A stretch of 5,189 nucleotides of DNA, from positions 1 to 5,189 of the forward strand of contig JASJEI010000519.1 in NCBI GenBank assembly GCA_030064795.1, given 5' to 3'. Shown in pieces: positions 5,040 to 5,189 of this stretch (positions are counted from its first letter, which is position 1; each line of letters begins with the position of its first letter). Origin of the DNA: Pleurocapsa sp. MO_226.B13 (GTDB lineage Bacteria > Cyanobacteriota > Cyanobacteriia > Cyanobacteriales > Xenococcaceae). Under the pieces are notes generated by a model. It saw only the letters and a program-made list of their open reading frames with translations, ran no database searches and was not told the DNA's origin. The position numbers and the translations under genes were made by a program.

Positions 5040-5189
5040 TTGACCCCGATTGTGTTAGCTTCTGGAGAGCAAATCCTGCCTCAATTGCACTTGCGCTGGT
5101 CAGGTTTTCGACGAGTACGGCGACAGGTCTGTCGGCGATTAAGGAATCGTTTTCTCAAACTGGGGCTAGAAGATTTTGCCAGCTATAGT
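5040..5189 (+). CDS. Probable CheR-type methyltransferase, N-terminal fragment (3' end outside window)
   Basis: Fifty codons are open to the window edge. The protein begins TPIVLASGEQILPQ and continues with LHLRWSGF, then an Arg-rich helix (RRVRRQVCRRLRNRF), then LGLEDFASY. This matches my recollection of the N-terminal helical domain of CheR-like SAM-dependent methyltransferases, in which a basic helix of this kind precedes LGL-x-[DS]-x-x-x-Y. The SAM-binding domain would lie downstream and cannot be seen. Classical CheR methylates glutamates of chemoreceptors; many CheR-like proteins have other or unknown targets. The start is uncertain. TTG at 5040 fits the expected N-terminus but has no clear ribosome site; GTG at 5052 is an alternative; an in-frame TAA lies just upstream (5013-5015), so the gene must begin after it. 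It is transcribed away from the intron and the HlyD-like gene. Confidence 0.6.
   Translation, partial: MTPIVLASGEQILPQLHLRWSGFRRVRRQVCRRLRNRFLKLGLEDFASYS

Overview
The window looks like cyanobacterial DNA. The octamer GCGATCGC (HIP1, over-represented in many cyanobacteria) occurs five times in the resident genes, and the retroelement resembles the chloroplast-like group II introns common in cyanobacteria. No species can be named from the sequence alone.

Layout, left to right: (1) the C-terminal end of a tyrosine recombinase (+), cut by the window edge; (2) a short intergenic stretch with a weak promoter candidate; (3) a complete FAD-dependent aromatic-hydroxylase-type monooxygenase (+, 362-1795); (4) a convergent junction holding a perfect 10-bp inverted repeat (1840-1882); (5) a small membrane-anchored, coiled-coil protein with HlyD/membrane-fusion-protein character (-, 1884-2699); (6) a complete-looking group II intron on the minus strand (about 2729-4871) carrying a reverse transcriptase/maturase/HNH endonuclease; (7) a non-coding stretch (4872-5039) that appears to have been the divergent promoter/leader region before intron insertion; (8) the first 50 or so codons of a probable CheR-type methyltransferase (+, from about 5040 to the window edge).

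The best-supported structural result is the intron. Its proposed ends are GTGCG at 4871 and a domain VI hairpin ending in AAC at 2729. A perfect 6-nt EBS1/IBS1 match and a 5-nt EBS2/IBS2 match support the 5' boundary. The intron lies in the same orientation as the HlyD-like gene, only 29 nt upstream of its start codon, so it interrupts that gene's leader rather than a coding sequence. Splicing would rejoin the leader. Domain V departs from the usual consensus: it is 35 nt long and shows a G.A opposition where a G.U wobble is expected.

Apart from the intron and the gene it precedes, the genes show no obvious common pathway. The recombinase and the intron both mark this as a region open to mobile DNA. 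No clearly new multi-gene system is visible. The points most worth checking are the intron position and its domain V, the identity of the HlyD-like protein, and the repeat arrangement in front of the methyltransferase gene.
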